Shown in pieces: positions 39,001 to 49,772 of a DNA stretch of 64,000 nucleotides. This stretch comes from Mucor racemosus. Its lineage: Eukaryota > Mucoromycota > Mucoromycetes > Mucorales > Mucoraceae. Location of the stretch: contig JAPEHQ010000005.1 of assembly GCA_027405735.1 (NCBI GenBank), forward strand, positions 1,054,001-1,118,000. The letters are read 5' to 3'. Under the pieces are notes generated by a model. That model saw only the letters and a list, made by a program, of their open reading frames with translations. It was not told where the DNA came from and searched no databases. Position numbers and translations under genes: made by a program. Position 1 is the first letter of the stretch. Every line of letters begins with the position of its first letter.

Positions 39001-40856
39001 GTTTCATTATCCTTTCCATCTCCTAATCCATTTTCTCGAAGTGGTCTTTCTACTGTTTGAATAATGGTGCGATTAGTTGGTGCGCCAGGTTGTTTATAAG
39101 GTTGTCCACTTATTGTAATCGAAATGACATTTAATAAACGCTCTAAAGTATATAGTTAGTAAAGTGATTAATAAGTAATTTCATTTCAATTCATGCAAAA
39201 TTACCTTGAATAACTGGTGATAATGGTTTGATACGATCTGCGATATTACTTAAAGCTGTTACTAATGGTTCAGATAGGCCACAGTTAAACATCAAGTCCA
39301 AAAGATCATGTAAATATTTAGTCAATGCTTGTCCAACAGCAGTTGCCAACATGCTTGTACATGTAAAAATAGCTGATTCATTTTCTTTTCTTAATCGTCT
39401 ATTATTTGAATTCATTGTTAATTGCTTTTTTTTTCTATTGATCTCAGTAAAATACTAACCCTTTCACCATTAATGCTTCCTTGATGCATGTTAAAGTAGC
39501 ATCTAAATAAGGGCTCATATTGCTTTTAACTTGAATAGCGACTTGTCCAATTGCAATAAATGCTAGAAATATACAAAAATTAACACAAACTATGCATGAT
39601 TTTGTTGATCTATATTATCCTTACCATCTCGTTTTTCATTGCTTTTACGAAGTAAGTTTAATAAATGGCTCATTGATTTATGCAAATATAATTCAGAAAA
39701 TGTTGCTGGATCATAGGATGCTAATGTTGGAATAATCGATACAACTGTCTTTCTAATCAATGCATCACGAGCATCTTTTAAGCGAAGCGTAATATCACAA
39801 ACATCTTTATACATATCTGTCATAAACTATGCATATAAAAAAATGTTAATATATCATTTACGCATAAATTGTACAAATTTTTTTTTTCTTTACCATGCCA
39901 GCATGCAACAAAAGTTCTCTCATAGCTAACAAACTACCATGAGTAGCTTCAGGACTATTCATGCGTAATCCACGATTAACTTCTTCCCAAATTCGTGCAT
40001 ACCAAGTCTTTCTCATTGGTGTTTCACGTTGCTGTACAATCTCTAAACATTGTGATAGACAATCAGCTGCATATTCACGAATAACGTTTCTTGAATCTCT
40101 GAGTGCCACCCAGATAAGATCGAGAATACGTGGAACATATGCATAAATAAGTGTAGGTGCATTTACTGCTAATTCTCTTAATACAAGTACTGCTGCTAAA
40201 CGACTACGATCGCCTTGAAGCCATTCCAAAGCATGTTCTACTTGTGTATCCACTAGATCTGCAGTGAAAGCAGAAGAACTCACGGCTAAACGACCCAATG
40301 CTTTTGCGGCTGGGACCATAATTTGTTGATCATGATGGGGTAACATGTGCTGAAGATAATTATGGAAACGAGTAGCATTACTTTCTGGTTCTAAACCAAT
40401 CAAACGATCTATAATGATAACAAAGCATGTTAGATATCAGAGAATTTCTACTGTGTATACCTTGTCATTCTACTCTACCTATACCAATAATTGCACCCAA
40501 TTTCTCATTGTTGTCATTTCCATGAGTCCAATCAAAGAATCGTTTATTGATATCATTTGTGAAACGGACAAGATTCTCTTCTGATAATTCTCTTGAAGCT
40601 GTTGCTGCCTAAAAAAAAATAATGCCGTATTTGATTTAGTATCAAAACAAAAAGAAAATAAGGATAGTATCCTTACTGTTTCACGAAGTTCATCTGCAGC
40701 TTTTATACGTCTATCTTCGTGTCTATGACAAAGCAAAAATTCTTTAATAAAACAGGAGTATTTTATAGGCTTTTTTTAATCGGCTTACTTTGATTTTAAT
40801 TCACTGAATATTCTGTTCAGATTTTCCTGAGAGTTGAGCATAGCAACTGTGGCCAT
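33092..40856 (-). CDS. TOR1: TOR serine/threonine kinase (PIKK family)
   Basis: Master growth kinase of TORC1/TORC2. Twelve exons: 40789-40856, 40677-40722, 40479-40608, 39894-40408, 39625-39826, 39460-39562, 39205-39398, 38070-39142, 33577-38011, 33410-33526, 33169-33349, 33092-33107. The total of 7080 nt gives 2359 aa, normal for TOR. Order: HEAT repeats, FAT domain, FRB near residue 1828 ([20 protein letters not shown], then [13 protein letters not shown]), kinase catalytic loop near 2153 ([10 protein letters not shown]), metal-binding HIDFGDCFE, and a C-terminal FATC ending GWCAFW. The FRB serine and the aromatic residues bound by FKBP-rapamycin are present, so rapamycin sensitivity is predicted. 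The start [13 protein letters not shown] is the first ATG of the frame joined by splicing. Confidence 0.97.
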
Positions 40857-41575
40857 TCTTTGTTGAAATATTTGATTATATAGCTCGTTTTTATATGGTT
40901 CTTGAAATAAAAATAGATAAAAGCCAAGATAGTAAAGATAATATAAGAAGTAAAATCAAGGAATAAATCAACCCAGGAAAATATTAAGGGTATCTCTGTA
41001 AATATATATCCTTTCTTTATGAAATGAAAAGTATAAAAAAAGATATACCTCACACCAAATACAAACAAAAGAAAAAGCTTTGAAAAGGACTTGTATTTCG
41101 GATACACTATTTGCGACCAATGGAAGTTTACTTTTGATCTTTAGATCTCCACACGTCTAGCTAAAGATAAACATTGCATGAGTTAAATATCCTTTCTTTT
41201 CGGTCAGCTATCAATTGAGTGATGTATATTGACCGGTAGATAAGTGTTTACTTTTTCTAGATTTTGCTGTTGATTATCTGTTGACCCTTGCGAATAAATG
41301 TATACAATTGGAACATTTATCGATAGATCTCGGTGGTATATATCAGTATTTATGTATCCTATAAGCATTGAATGATTATTAGGTTCATGTAATTAATAGG
41401 ATTATTAAATTTGATACATGTTAAAAGTAAGATATTCTTCAACGGTTTCAGATTTTCTACTAAGAATTTCAGCAATAGCAGACATTCTTTCTTTTGTATC
41501 TCAACCAATATTGAGTAATTGAATTAGTAACAAAATAGAGTATATGCATGAGATGTTGGACTTTAATCGAAAAAT
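40857..41575. other. 5' flank of TOR, with NmrA-like remnant
   Basis: Promoter side of TOR on the minus strand. The only other recognisable item is the NmrA-like fragment at about 41415-41490. Confidence 0.5.
41415..41490 (-). pseudogene. Fragment of an NmrA-like gene (3' end)
   Basis: Minus-strand translation reads ERMSAIAEILSRKSETVEE then YLTFN, matching the C-terminus of the intact NmrA-like protein at 48282-49163 (SIELLLGRKPETVEEYLTLN). Only about 24 codons remain, with no upstream gene body. Confidence 0.65.
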
Positions 41576-42690
41576 ACATCTCCGGAAATATCTTATTTTT
41601 TGCAGTTGGTATAACGTTTTCAGTGTTAATGTTTCAGATTTTTTACAGGCATTTCACTGCTAAAAACTAAAAATTTGAGCCTTCATATCTCTACAAAAAA
41701 TTAAGCTATACTGACATTTTCTAATAATGAAACTTACTTGTTTTAAAGTACTCCATAACATATTTAAGTATGAAAATGTTCTGAGCATCTTTATTTTTTT
41801 TTCGTATTTTTTGACGTTTTTCTAGTAGATTTTAGGATATTCGTTAAAACGAGCATCACTATTTTTACATTCATGTCATTATCCTCGTTGAGCTCTCTCG
41901 GACCCAATTTAGGGTTTTTCAAAATGTTGATTTTTCGTGGAGATATCCTCAACAATGTGTACAAAAAGATATCTTCATTTCTAGCTTCAATTTTCCCTTG
42001 TATACCCTCGTCCCAAATTTTGAATTTGAAAAAAATTGGACAGAAATCTTATTTTCTCTATGAAAAATGAAGCTAAAAGGCTCGATAATAGCTCAATAGA
42101 TAGATAATTTTGCTGCACATCATTTCCATTATTTTTATTTAAAATATTCTTATAAAAAGTGCTGTGCATTTTCAAAAAACCTTCAAAATTTCAACTGCAT
42201 TTTGCACAAAATTTAATATAAAACATTTGTTTAAATTTTGTTTAGATGAATACAGAATCCAAAGCTGTACAAAAATTATTTAATAGGCTAGGTCGACTTA
42301 CTTGGCAGTTCATGAGATTATAAACGATTCTGTTTTTTTCATCATTTTTCGACCATTTTTTCAAATAAATTTTGGAATCCCGTTACTATAAGGTTCAAGC
42401 TGTGATAAAAACTATTATTTTGATTATCTCCACAAAAAATTAATATTTTTTGCTGAAACAAAAAATGCAGAGTAACTTGGAGTTGGATCTATCTTGTGAA
42501 TACAAAAAATCAATACCTCAATTTAGATACTCAATTTTTTATAATCAATTTTAGGTCAACCTTAGTCAATTTTGGTCAATGTTTGGCTAGTGCACTTATA
42601 TTTCGGCATCAGTACGTCTATTTTCCGAGAGATATCAATGACATGTAGAGTAAAAGTACATTTTTTTTTAATATTTTACGTAATTCGACT
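41576..42690 (-). repeat. RepX copy E
   Basis: Reverse-oriented RepX, matching copy A from TCCGGAAATATC through the region around the GTGCACTTATATT box. Diverged by many substitutions and small indels. The homologous frame survives only in pieces (41987-42175). Confidence 0.78.
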
Positions 42691-42907
42691 CAATATGGGG
42701 CAAAAACATTCGTACAATGAAACAATATCCTTTATAGACCAAAGTTGCCATTGTCACTTCAGACAAATTAACTGATCCCGGCTCAGACCAAAATTCGCTC
42801 CATAAGGACTGAGTTCCAATCATATCTCAAAAAGCATAACGAGGAAACTCTATATTGCTGGTGCTTGTAAAAGGAAGTATTCCTGATCAAAATACAACCT
42901 TCTAAAA

Positions 42908-43302
42908 CGATATATCAGAAGTTTACTCAAATGAAGAAATCCAGGAACAACTATTGAAATCCAACATGGTATGACATTTAGTAACTCATACTAAATGTCA
43001 TACATAGCCACTAGCATCAACAGCGACTATCAGGAGGAACCTTCAGGAACACTTGGCAACAATGAAACATAAGCAATCCTACATCTTATTATCCAAATGA
43101 CACAATCACAGATTCCCAATTCCGCAAATTCCATTGTATATGATTTGTGAACAAATCATATCAAGTACCTCAATACCAGGCAATTCCTTAATAATATTAA
43201 TAATCATATAACTATCTAGAAAACATATAAATATGAATCAATAAATTAATAAAATGTATCTTTTAACAGAGTACTTTTATATCAGTATCATTTGATATAA
43301 CA
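42908..43302 (+). mobile_element. Solo LTR of the TR-GAG family
   Basis: 395 bp, reverse complement of the LTRs at 44273-44673 and 46019-46396. It runs from CGATATATCAGAAG to TTTGATATAACA, so its orientation is opposite to the nearby full element. No clear 5-bp duplication remains and the first base pair is altered (CG for TG), so it is older than the full element. Confidence 0.8.
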
Positions 43303-44272
43303 AATAGGTTCTAAAAGCATATTTAAGTGCAATCATTGCTACTAATTCGCATAATTTGATATACATCAAACTCTTGAAGCATCCATTCTTTTTTTTTTTT
43401 TTTTTGGCAATAAATGCTACAAATCATCGTTCGATATAACTAAATATTAATAAATCATCAGAGAAAATACAACTTGTAAAAAAACTGATACCCAATGTAC
43501 ATCGAGATCAAGATTGATAAAAGGTGCATTATTCATTGTATACTGGAAATCGCAACATTTTAATGAATAGAAATTACAGGACCGAAATGTTGTATCTGTC
43601 TCAGAATTTTTAAAAGGGTTTAAAAGCATACTTTATCAAACTTACTTAGATGTTAAATACTCACCATATGCTATTAGTATGATCTTGTTTTTTATTTAAT
43701 TACTGTATTATTAAAAATCAAGTTTTTTGTCATAGCTTATAACAACAAGGACAATGGGATGTTTCTGATTTTAGATTGACATTTATCATAAGGCGAGATG
43801 ATGATACGTTTGATAGATACTACTGTAGATGGAGCCAGTCAATTCAATTTGTTTTACCAAAACTAATAAAAATTAGACAAGAGTAAAAGGTGATGTGTTA
43901 TTCAATGAAGAGGATGAGATTATATATAGAAGAGATTATCAAGTGGTACAACAATAGCTATTGATGGTGTAACAATAACAGTATCCTGATAATACAACTA
44001 CTGTAGCGCTATATCTAGATTCTGATATAATAACACAATTTATGGAAGTTGAATGCAAATACTGAGGAACCATTTGTGAGTACTCAAGTTGGTTCCGGTA
44101 AAAAAGCATTAAATAAATTGGCTTGGCACAAAGAGGGTAAAAAGGCGGAAATAATAGGTTCCAGTGATGGCCATGTTTATGTTTATGAGTTTATGATATT
44201 GGAGAGGTAAGACTAAAACTCAATGTAAATCACCTTTAGCGCAGTAATTATAAAGTAAGACTATATTATCAT
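43303..44272 (+). mobile_element. Left part of repeat D2 with coding remnants
   Basis: Contains several coding-like stretches in broken frames, for example QQGQWDVSDFRLTFIIRRDD near 43741-43800 (not identified) and EEPFVSTQVGSGKKALNKLA near 44070-44130 (dynein intermediate-chain-like). The right end continues into D1-homologous sequence up to the TR-GAG insertion at 44273. Confidence 0.45.
44060..44200 (+). pseudogene. Dynein intermediate-chain exon fragment (copy 2)
   Basis: Reads KKALNKLAWHKEGKKAEI followed, after a 3-nt insertion, by GSSDGHVYVYE. Same exon as at 26345-26460, with additional upstream residues (FVSTQVGSG). Upstream frame disruptions show it is not functional. Confidence 0.55.
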
Positions 44273-44578
44273 TGCTATATCAAAATATACTAATATAAAA
44301 ATACTCTGCTAAAAGATACATTTTATTAATTCATTGATGCTTCATATTTATATGTTTTCTAAATGGTTATATAATTATTAATATTTTTAATGAATTGCAG
44401 GGTATTGAGGTACTATTTGACATGATTTCGGAACTAATCATATACAATGGAATTTGTGGAATTGGGAATCTGTGATTGTATCATTTGGATAAGATGTAGG
44501 ATTGTTGATTATGTTTCATTGTTGCCAAGTGTTCCTGAATGTTCCTGATAGTCGCTGTTGATGCTAGTGATTATGTAT

Positions 44579-44608
44579 GACATTTAGTATGATGAGTTAC
44601 TAAATGTC
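44579..44608. other. LTR hairpin GACATTTAGTA/TACTAAATGTC
   Basis: Perfect 11-bp stem with an 8-nt loop inside LTR 44273-44673. The arms are also present in the solo LTR (near 42980-43000), and imperfectly in LTR 46019-46396 where one arm has a 3-nt insertion. Confidence 0.7.
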
Positions 44609-44825
44609 ATGCCATGTTGGATTTCAATAGTTGTTCCTGGATTTCTACATCTGGGTAAACTCCTGATATATCACCACCCTCCACCAACATAGAATATGTA
44701 ATAATAATTGTAGTTATTGCATATTATCTTCATCTTGAATAGGATATAACGTGAAAAAAGAAAAAAAATTGGTAATTTTGCTGGTATTGGTAACTTGAGT
44801 TGGGTATTGATGTGATGTCGATGGG

Positions 44826-45944
44826 TTATATTAAGATTAAATTGTCAATATTGTTGTTGAACACCTGTCTCATAGGTCTGCGACCGTTAGCGTTGGAGGC
44901 TTCCAGAACCTGCTTGAATACTTGCTCTTCTATTTCATCTATTTTTCTTTTTTGCTTTTCTAATTTAAAGTGAGGGTCACGCTCATATAATTCATAGACA
45001 CTTCTTAAATATGAGATTGCAGCGTCGATAGTATTCTTGTCGTGGTCACGGGAGGCAGAAATCAGCAAATTCACCTGAGTGTACATCTCATGATTGAGAC
45101 CTTTAAGTAAGTAATCAATCAACGAAGTATCTTCAGTAATACCAGATTGTTCGTTGAGTTTCATAAACTTCTCTAGGAATGCTTCAATACTATCGAACTT
45201 TGCTAATCTTAATGCTTTCATTTGATTAACGGCTGCTTTTCTTTCTTCGGCCTCAGAACAGCTATACTTGGATTTGAGCAACATTTTGAATTGGTTCCAT
45301 GTTATCATATTGTTTTTCTTAATGACTTCCTTGGCCCAATTAGCCATCCCAGTGGACATTCTGGCCTTGATAATTTGTTTCCAATTCGCTTCCACATTTA
45401 TTGCTCGGGATTCCAGAACGTTCTCTAACTGTGTGAGACACGCATCCACGTTATTGAAGATAAATTTCTTGGTCATAAATGTATGTCCACGCCATTGGAA
45501 ATAGGGTGTCTCCACCGGTACAGAAATGTTATAGTCATTAGCTATAGTAGCTTCAGCGCCAAACAGAAATTCATAATATTTTTGCATTGCTTCCAACTGT
45601 CTTAACTTGAAACTAGCTTGCGTAGCGGCTTCAGAATTTTCCGGATGAATCAATGATTCTTTTGCCAAGTTGAACAACTCCTTCCTGAGGATGTTAATTT
45701 GATGCTTCAAGCTAAGTTGTTCACTACGTTCGAATAAGCTACTGCTACTACCATCGATGCCTTTTGCTTGAGGCTCATTAACATTGCCATTTCCTACAGA
45801 CAGAGGGTCATTCATCATACTACCATGTCCTTCAGACAGAGGGTCATTACTACTACCATGTCCTACAGACAGAGGGCCATTCATTTCACCATGTCCTACA
45901 GACAGAGGGCTGTTATCGAGTTCCATCATGGTTGAAGGGTTCAT
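44826..45944 (-). CDS. Retrotransposon Gag protein (non-autonomous element)
   Basis: 372-aa intact frame filling nearly all the space between the two LTRs. The middle (residues about 150-300) fits the retrotransposon gag domain: FQWRGHTF, then MANWAKEVIKKNNMITWNQF, KMLLKSKYS and FDSIEAFLEKFMKLNEQSG, followed by a basic C-terminus (KLEKQKRKIDE). No CCHC zinc knuckle. The N-terminus has four tandem copies of an 11-12 residue unit built on PLSVGHG. An intact ORF in an element lacking pol implies mobilisation by enzymes supplied in trans. Confidence 0.88.
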   Translation of the reverse strand: MNPSTMMELDNSPLSVGHGEMNGPLSVGHGSSNDPLSEGHGSMMNDPLSVGNGNVNEPQAKGIDGSSSSLFERSEQLSLKHQINILRKELFNLAKESLIHPENSEAATQASFKLRQLEAMQKYYEFLFGAEATIANDYNISVPVETPYFQWRGHTFMTKKFIFNNVDACLTQLENVLESRAINVEANWKQIIKARMSTGMANWAKEVIKKNNMITWNQFKMLLKSKYSCSEAEERKAAVNQMKALRLAKFDSIEAFLEKFMKLNEQSGITEDTSLIDYLLKGLNHEMYTQVNLLISASRDHDKNTIDAAISYLRSVYELYERDPHFKLEKQKRKIDEIEEQVFKQVLEASNANGRRPMRQVFNNNIDNLILI

Positions 45945-46401
45945 AGTAATGGGGAAAAAATGTTTTAGAATAAGAGGGTTTGTGTAAATAAAATGTATAT
46001 GGGTGCGAGTAAAAAAAATGTTATATCAAAAGATACTAATACAAAAATACTCTGCTAAAAGATACATTTTATTAATTCATTGATGCTTCGTATTTATATG
46101 TTTTCTAGATAGTTATATGATTATTAATATTATTAATGAATTGCAGGGTATTGAGGTACTTGATATGATTTGTTCACAAATCATATACAATGGAATTTGT
46201 GGAATTGGGAATCTGTGATTGTATCATTTGGAAACGACGTAGGATTGCTTATGTTTCATTGTTGTCAAGTGTTCCTAAATATTTCTGATAGTCGCTGTTA
46301 ATGCTAGTGGTTATGTATGACATTTAGTATGAGGAGTTACTAAATGTTGTCATGCCATATTGGATTTCTACATCTGGGTAGACTTCTGATATTTCAATCA
46401 T

Positions 46402-47623
46402 CATATAAACTACCACACAATATTAGCATATATAAAGATTTACATTAATAAGCTTGAATCAAGTGGATACAGCATCATAAATCCTTGAAAACGTTCTCAA
46501 GTATTATAAAATCTCTTATTTTTAAGACTTACAAGGCTTATAAGCGGAATATTAATTTAGAAAATTATTTTTGTCCAGATCATCAATTTTGACATTTTTT
46601 AATTTTTTTTTTTTGATTTTGCAAATCTAGAATTAAGTATACTACCAATTATAAAAACAAAAAATATACACATATACAGAATTTAATTCTCTATTTGCTC
46701 AATAGAAAATAACAAACATTTTTATTATAAAATATTGCGTGAAAATCCTTTAACCAAAAAATCGTTTTTGGGACAAAAGTACAAATTTTCATTACTTAAC
46801 ATTTAATATTAAGATTTTATAAAATGTGTATTAGTCATGGCTACAATTTTCTCTCACAATGTAGTATATTTAAACGTTGGTTTTGGTATCAAAATTTGAT
46901 TTTTCTGTTTTTTGATCAAAATCATGAGTGTTGGTAAGGATGAAATGAGTCCCAAAAATGTCCGCTACAAAAACTGAATTTTCAGACTGTATGTGGTTAA
47001 ATATAAGAAAAGCTGAAAAAATAAACGCATTTTTATTTAAAACTTAGATATATACCATAGAATAAGAGACTTAGTCGTTCGATCTTGCTATGCTCAATTA
47101 CGGCGTCGCTCTGTGGGCTCACTTTTACAATTTTTTAATGGATTTATAATATGACAAACGGTTTTTTTGGTAGAAAAATGTATGTTTCTATGATAACAGA
47201 TATTGACTATTTTATTTGGTTTATGATTCACGCGCTGTAATATTACTTTTACATTGGCTAAAATGAGCAATTTAACAGGGTTTTAATTGTGCTAAATAAT
47301 GTAAAGCCTTAAAAATCCTTTTTATGTGTGTTGTTTCTCACTTTTTGTTTTCATATTTCAAGGAGATATCCACAGTTTGATAAGGCATATCAGACTATCA
47401 AGCTGGTATTCTTTTCTTGTACCTGAATACGCATGCTAACATAAACATAGGGAATTAATGTTTTTCATATAGGCAGCAGTCGTTATATTAGAGACTGATA
47501 TTTTCATTTAACCGCATTCTAATAAGATCAGATATCACTATTTACTACTGTATTGTTGGACGTATTTCTTGATTATCAGATCAAATCGAAGACAACAATG
47601 ATATTTATATCTACTCAATGAAA
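46402..47623 (+). mobile_element. Right part of repeat D2
   Basis: Continuation of D2 after the TR-GAG insertion; matches D1 26530-27617 and 28090-28216, i.e. without the solo LTR present in D1. Homology ends near CTCAATGAAAAGC at 47623, just before an imperfect hairpin (AAAAGCCCAC / GTGGGTTTT, 47621-47648). Confidence 0.7.
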
Positions 47624-48281
47624 AGCCCACTTTTCCCTAGTGGGTTTTATGGCTCAGCAGACCGCATTTCAACTTGGAAATAGCACTAAATTAGCCAAAA
47701 CTTGCATATATTAAAATGCCAACTATCGAAATAAATGAGAAAATATTCTTTTTATGTATGAAGGAAGTTGTTGTGCAATGTGTGTTTCATAAAAAAAACT
47801 GCTTAATGATGTTGTTTTCATTAATTGAGACATCATGCCATTTGATAATTTTTACTAGATTATAACAATACAAAAATCTCTGAGTATACGCTTTTAATTT
47901 AATGTTTCGCTTGTACTGTATATGTGGTCCATAGTATTCAAAGGCAAAACAGAAAAAAAGGGTCGAAACAGTTAATCGGTTTTTCGGCTGCTATTAAAAA
48001 AGAGAAAAATAGTCTTCAATTATAAGTATCTTTAACATTGCTACTAGCAAATTATATGTAAAAAGCAAGTATGTATGTTATTTGGTGTTTATCGTACATT
48101 AGGATTTTTTATTATATTAAATTAGTCAATAACTCTCACGAGAAAGATGTTTAAAGGTTCTATTTATGAGCAGCATGAGAATGTATCCTTAAGCTCCCTA
48201 ATTTTCTAACAGCATGATTATGGAATTAAGAGTTATAAATATTTGATTTATTCATATTGAGTTTATGTATGAAGGGCATAT
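47624..48281. other. Spacer, no gene seen
   Basis: AT-rich sequence between repeat D2 and the 3' end of the NmrA-like gene. Confidence 0.45.
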
Positions 48282-49163
48282 TTAGAGGATTTTATCTTTA
48301 TTGAGAGTGAGATATTCCTCGACCGTCTCTGGCTTTCTTCCAAGAAGAAGCTCAATGGAAGGAGTTATTTTCGAGCTATATTCAATACCATCATGATCAG
48401 CGAGATCCAAAGCAATTGGATGAGTAAACCAACCAGTACTCATTAGATTATTGTACATTTCAGTAGCAGAAATTTGATGATAAGGAACTTCTTTACCTAT
48501 CAAACGAGCAATAATCTCTGCATGTTGGTGTGGAGTAACAATGTCGCCTATCAAATTGTAAGTTGCATCTGCATGTTTTTCTACATCTTCGCGCAGTATC
48601 ACTGCAGCTACAGCGCCGATATCGTTGGTGGAAATGTAGCCTTGGCGAAAGTCAATAGGAGCAGTAGTATAAATGCCATTGTTAGCAATAGGACGATCTC
48701 GCAGCATATTACTCATAAATCGACCAGGACGAAGAGCAACAAAATAGCCACGGTTAGGAATATCGAATATAGCTTTTTCGCCAGAATAATGAATATCACC
48801 GATGGCACTTGTTCTCCAACCGAGATTGACATTTGAAGAAGAGATATCTACTACTTGCTTTACACCAGCATCATAAGCATATGTAGCGATAGTCCTTTTA
48901 CTTGTTACAAAGGATGTAAAGTCATTAACCAGCAGTAATAAACGGGTATGCCCTTTGATTCCTTCTTTAATTGCGCTTATGTCTTGCAAATCGCCTTGAA
49001 GAACATTAAGAAGATCACCGCCGTTTGGAAATAAAGTGGTTACTTTCTTGATATCACGAGCAAACAAAGTAATGGCTATTTGATTATCAAGCAAATCGTT
49101 GACTACCTTGGTTCCAATGTTGCCAGTACCACCAACAATAAATACGCGTTCAATAGGAGACAT
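48282..49163 (-). CDS. NmrA-like NAD(P)-binding protein
   Basis: Single-exon 293-aa protein of the atypical short-chain dehydrogenase superfamily (NmrA/HSCARG-like), which bind NAD(P) and act as redox sensors or reductases. The N-terminus has a Rossmann glycine motif, FIVGGTGNIGTKVVNDL (G-x-x-G-x-x-G), then a typical FARDIKKVTTLF segment; VDISSSNVNLGW and ALRPGRFMSNML are usual NmrA-family landmarks. The classical YxxxK pair is not convincing (HYSGEKAIF is nearest), so catalysis is uncertain. The start is MSPIERVF, the first ATG. A diverged 3' remnant of a paralogue lies about 7 kb away at 41415-41490. Confidence 0.88.
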   Translation of the reverse strand: MSPIERVFIVGGTGNIGTKVVNDLLDNQIAITLFARDIKKVTTLFPNGGDLLNVLQGDLQDISAIKEGIKGHTRLLLLVNDFTSFVTSKRTIATYAYDAGVKQVVDISSSNVNLGWRTSAIGDIHYSGEKAIFDIPNRGYFVALRPGRFMSNMLRDRPIANNGIYTTAPIDFRQGYISTNDIGAVAAVILREDVEKHADATYNLIGDIVTPHQHAEIIARLIGKEVPYHQISATEMYNNLMSTGWFTHPIALDLADHDGIEYSSKITPSIELLLGRKPETVEEYLTLNKDKIL

Positions 49164-49772
49164 TTTTATTAATATTGTACAGATTATTGAGAGATAAATG
49201 ATTAGATATTGATGCTTATATATACAATCGATTTGTCACTGACAGACTCTAGATATCACAACACCAGCATTTGCTTACAAAAATGCGCGCACTCTCGCTA
49301 ATATAATGTTCCCGTTTTGGAAGCTTACGACAAATAACCCTAAATTAGTCATGGCCAAGTCAAAATATACTCTGTTTTTCAAATAAATGAGAAAAGATTT
49401 CAATAAAATGAGAATTGTGTACCCTTAAAATGAGAAAATGATATCACTACTTTGAGAAAAGTTGAGCAAAAATTGAGAATGAACCCTTTTTAACGTATAT
49501 TGTTTGGTACTAATTAAAGAACAATGGTAGCACACACATATATAGAAGACCTCAAAGCATATGAAGAAGATGAAGAGGAAAATGCGGCTTAAAAAAACGA
49601 CTGCGGGTCAAACGCTGCAAGTACGTTTTCTAGTAGATATACGAATGTATAGCAGGATAAAAGATAAGTTTATTCAGTTTGAAAGATATGATTTTAACTC
49701 ATTAGTGACTCAATGAGACAGATATATATTTATGTTATCATCATAGGTATAAAAGAAAAACCTCCCTCCCAT
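49164..49772. other. Spacer with short coding-like remnant
   Basis: Flank of the NmrA-like gene. Around 49524-49590 a short frame reads MVAHTYIEDLKAYEEDEEE; it ends after 23 codons and may be a relic. Nothing else recognised. Confidence 0.35.

Larger units (their letters stand above)
44273..46396 (-). mobile_element. Complete gag-only LTR retrotransposon (TR-GAG type), TSD ATCAT
   Basis: 2124 bp. LTRs: 44273-44673 (401 bp; starts TGCTATATCA, ends TGATATATCA) and 46019-46396 (378 bp); they differ by a roughly 23-bp internal deletion and point changes. Target duplication ATCAT at 44268-44272 and 46397-46401; the empty site is in copy D1 (TATTATCATCAAATAACC). The single gene, gag, is on the minus strand. 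A purine-rich tract (minus strand GGTGGAGGGTGG) directly abuts the LTR at 44674, the expected polypurine tract, confirming orientation. No protease, RT, RNase H or integrase. A TGG-type primer-binding site is not obvious. Confidence 0.9.

Noticed and set aside
45990..46018. GGGTGCGAGT next to the LTR as a tRNA primer-binding site
   Set aside because: It lies on the plus strand, while gag orientation and the polypurine tract put the 5' LTR at this end on the minus strand, where the sequence does not begin TGG.
47621..47648. Hairpin AAAAGCCCAC/GTGGGTTTT as a Helitron 3' terminus for repeat D2
   Set aside because: No CTRR end follows, and copy D1 lacks the hairpin at its corresponding boundary.
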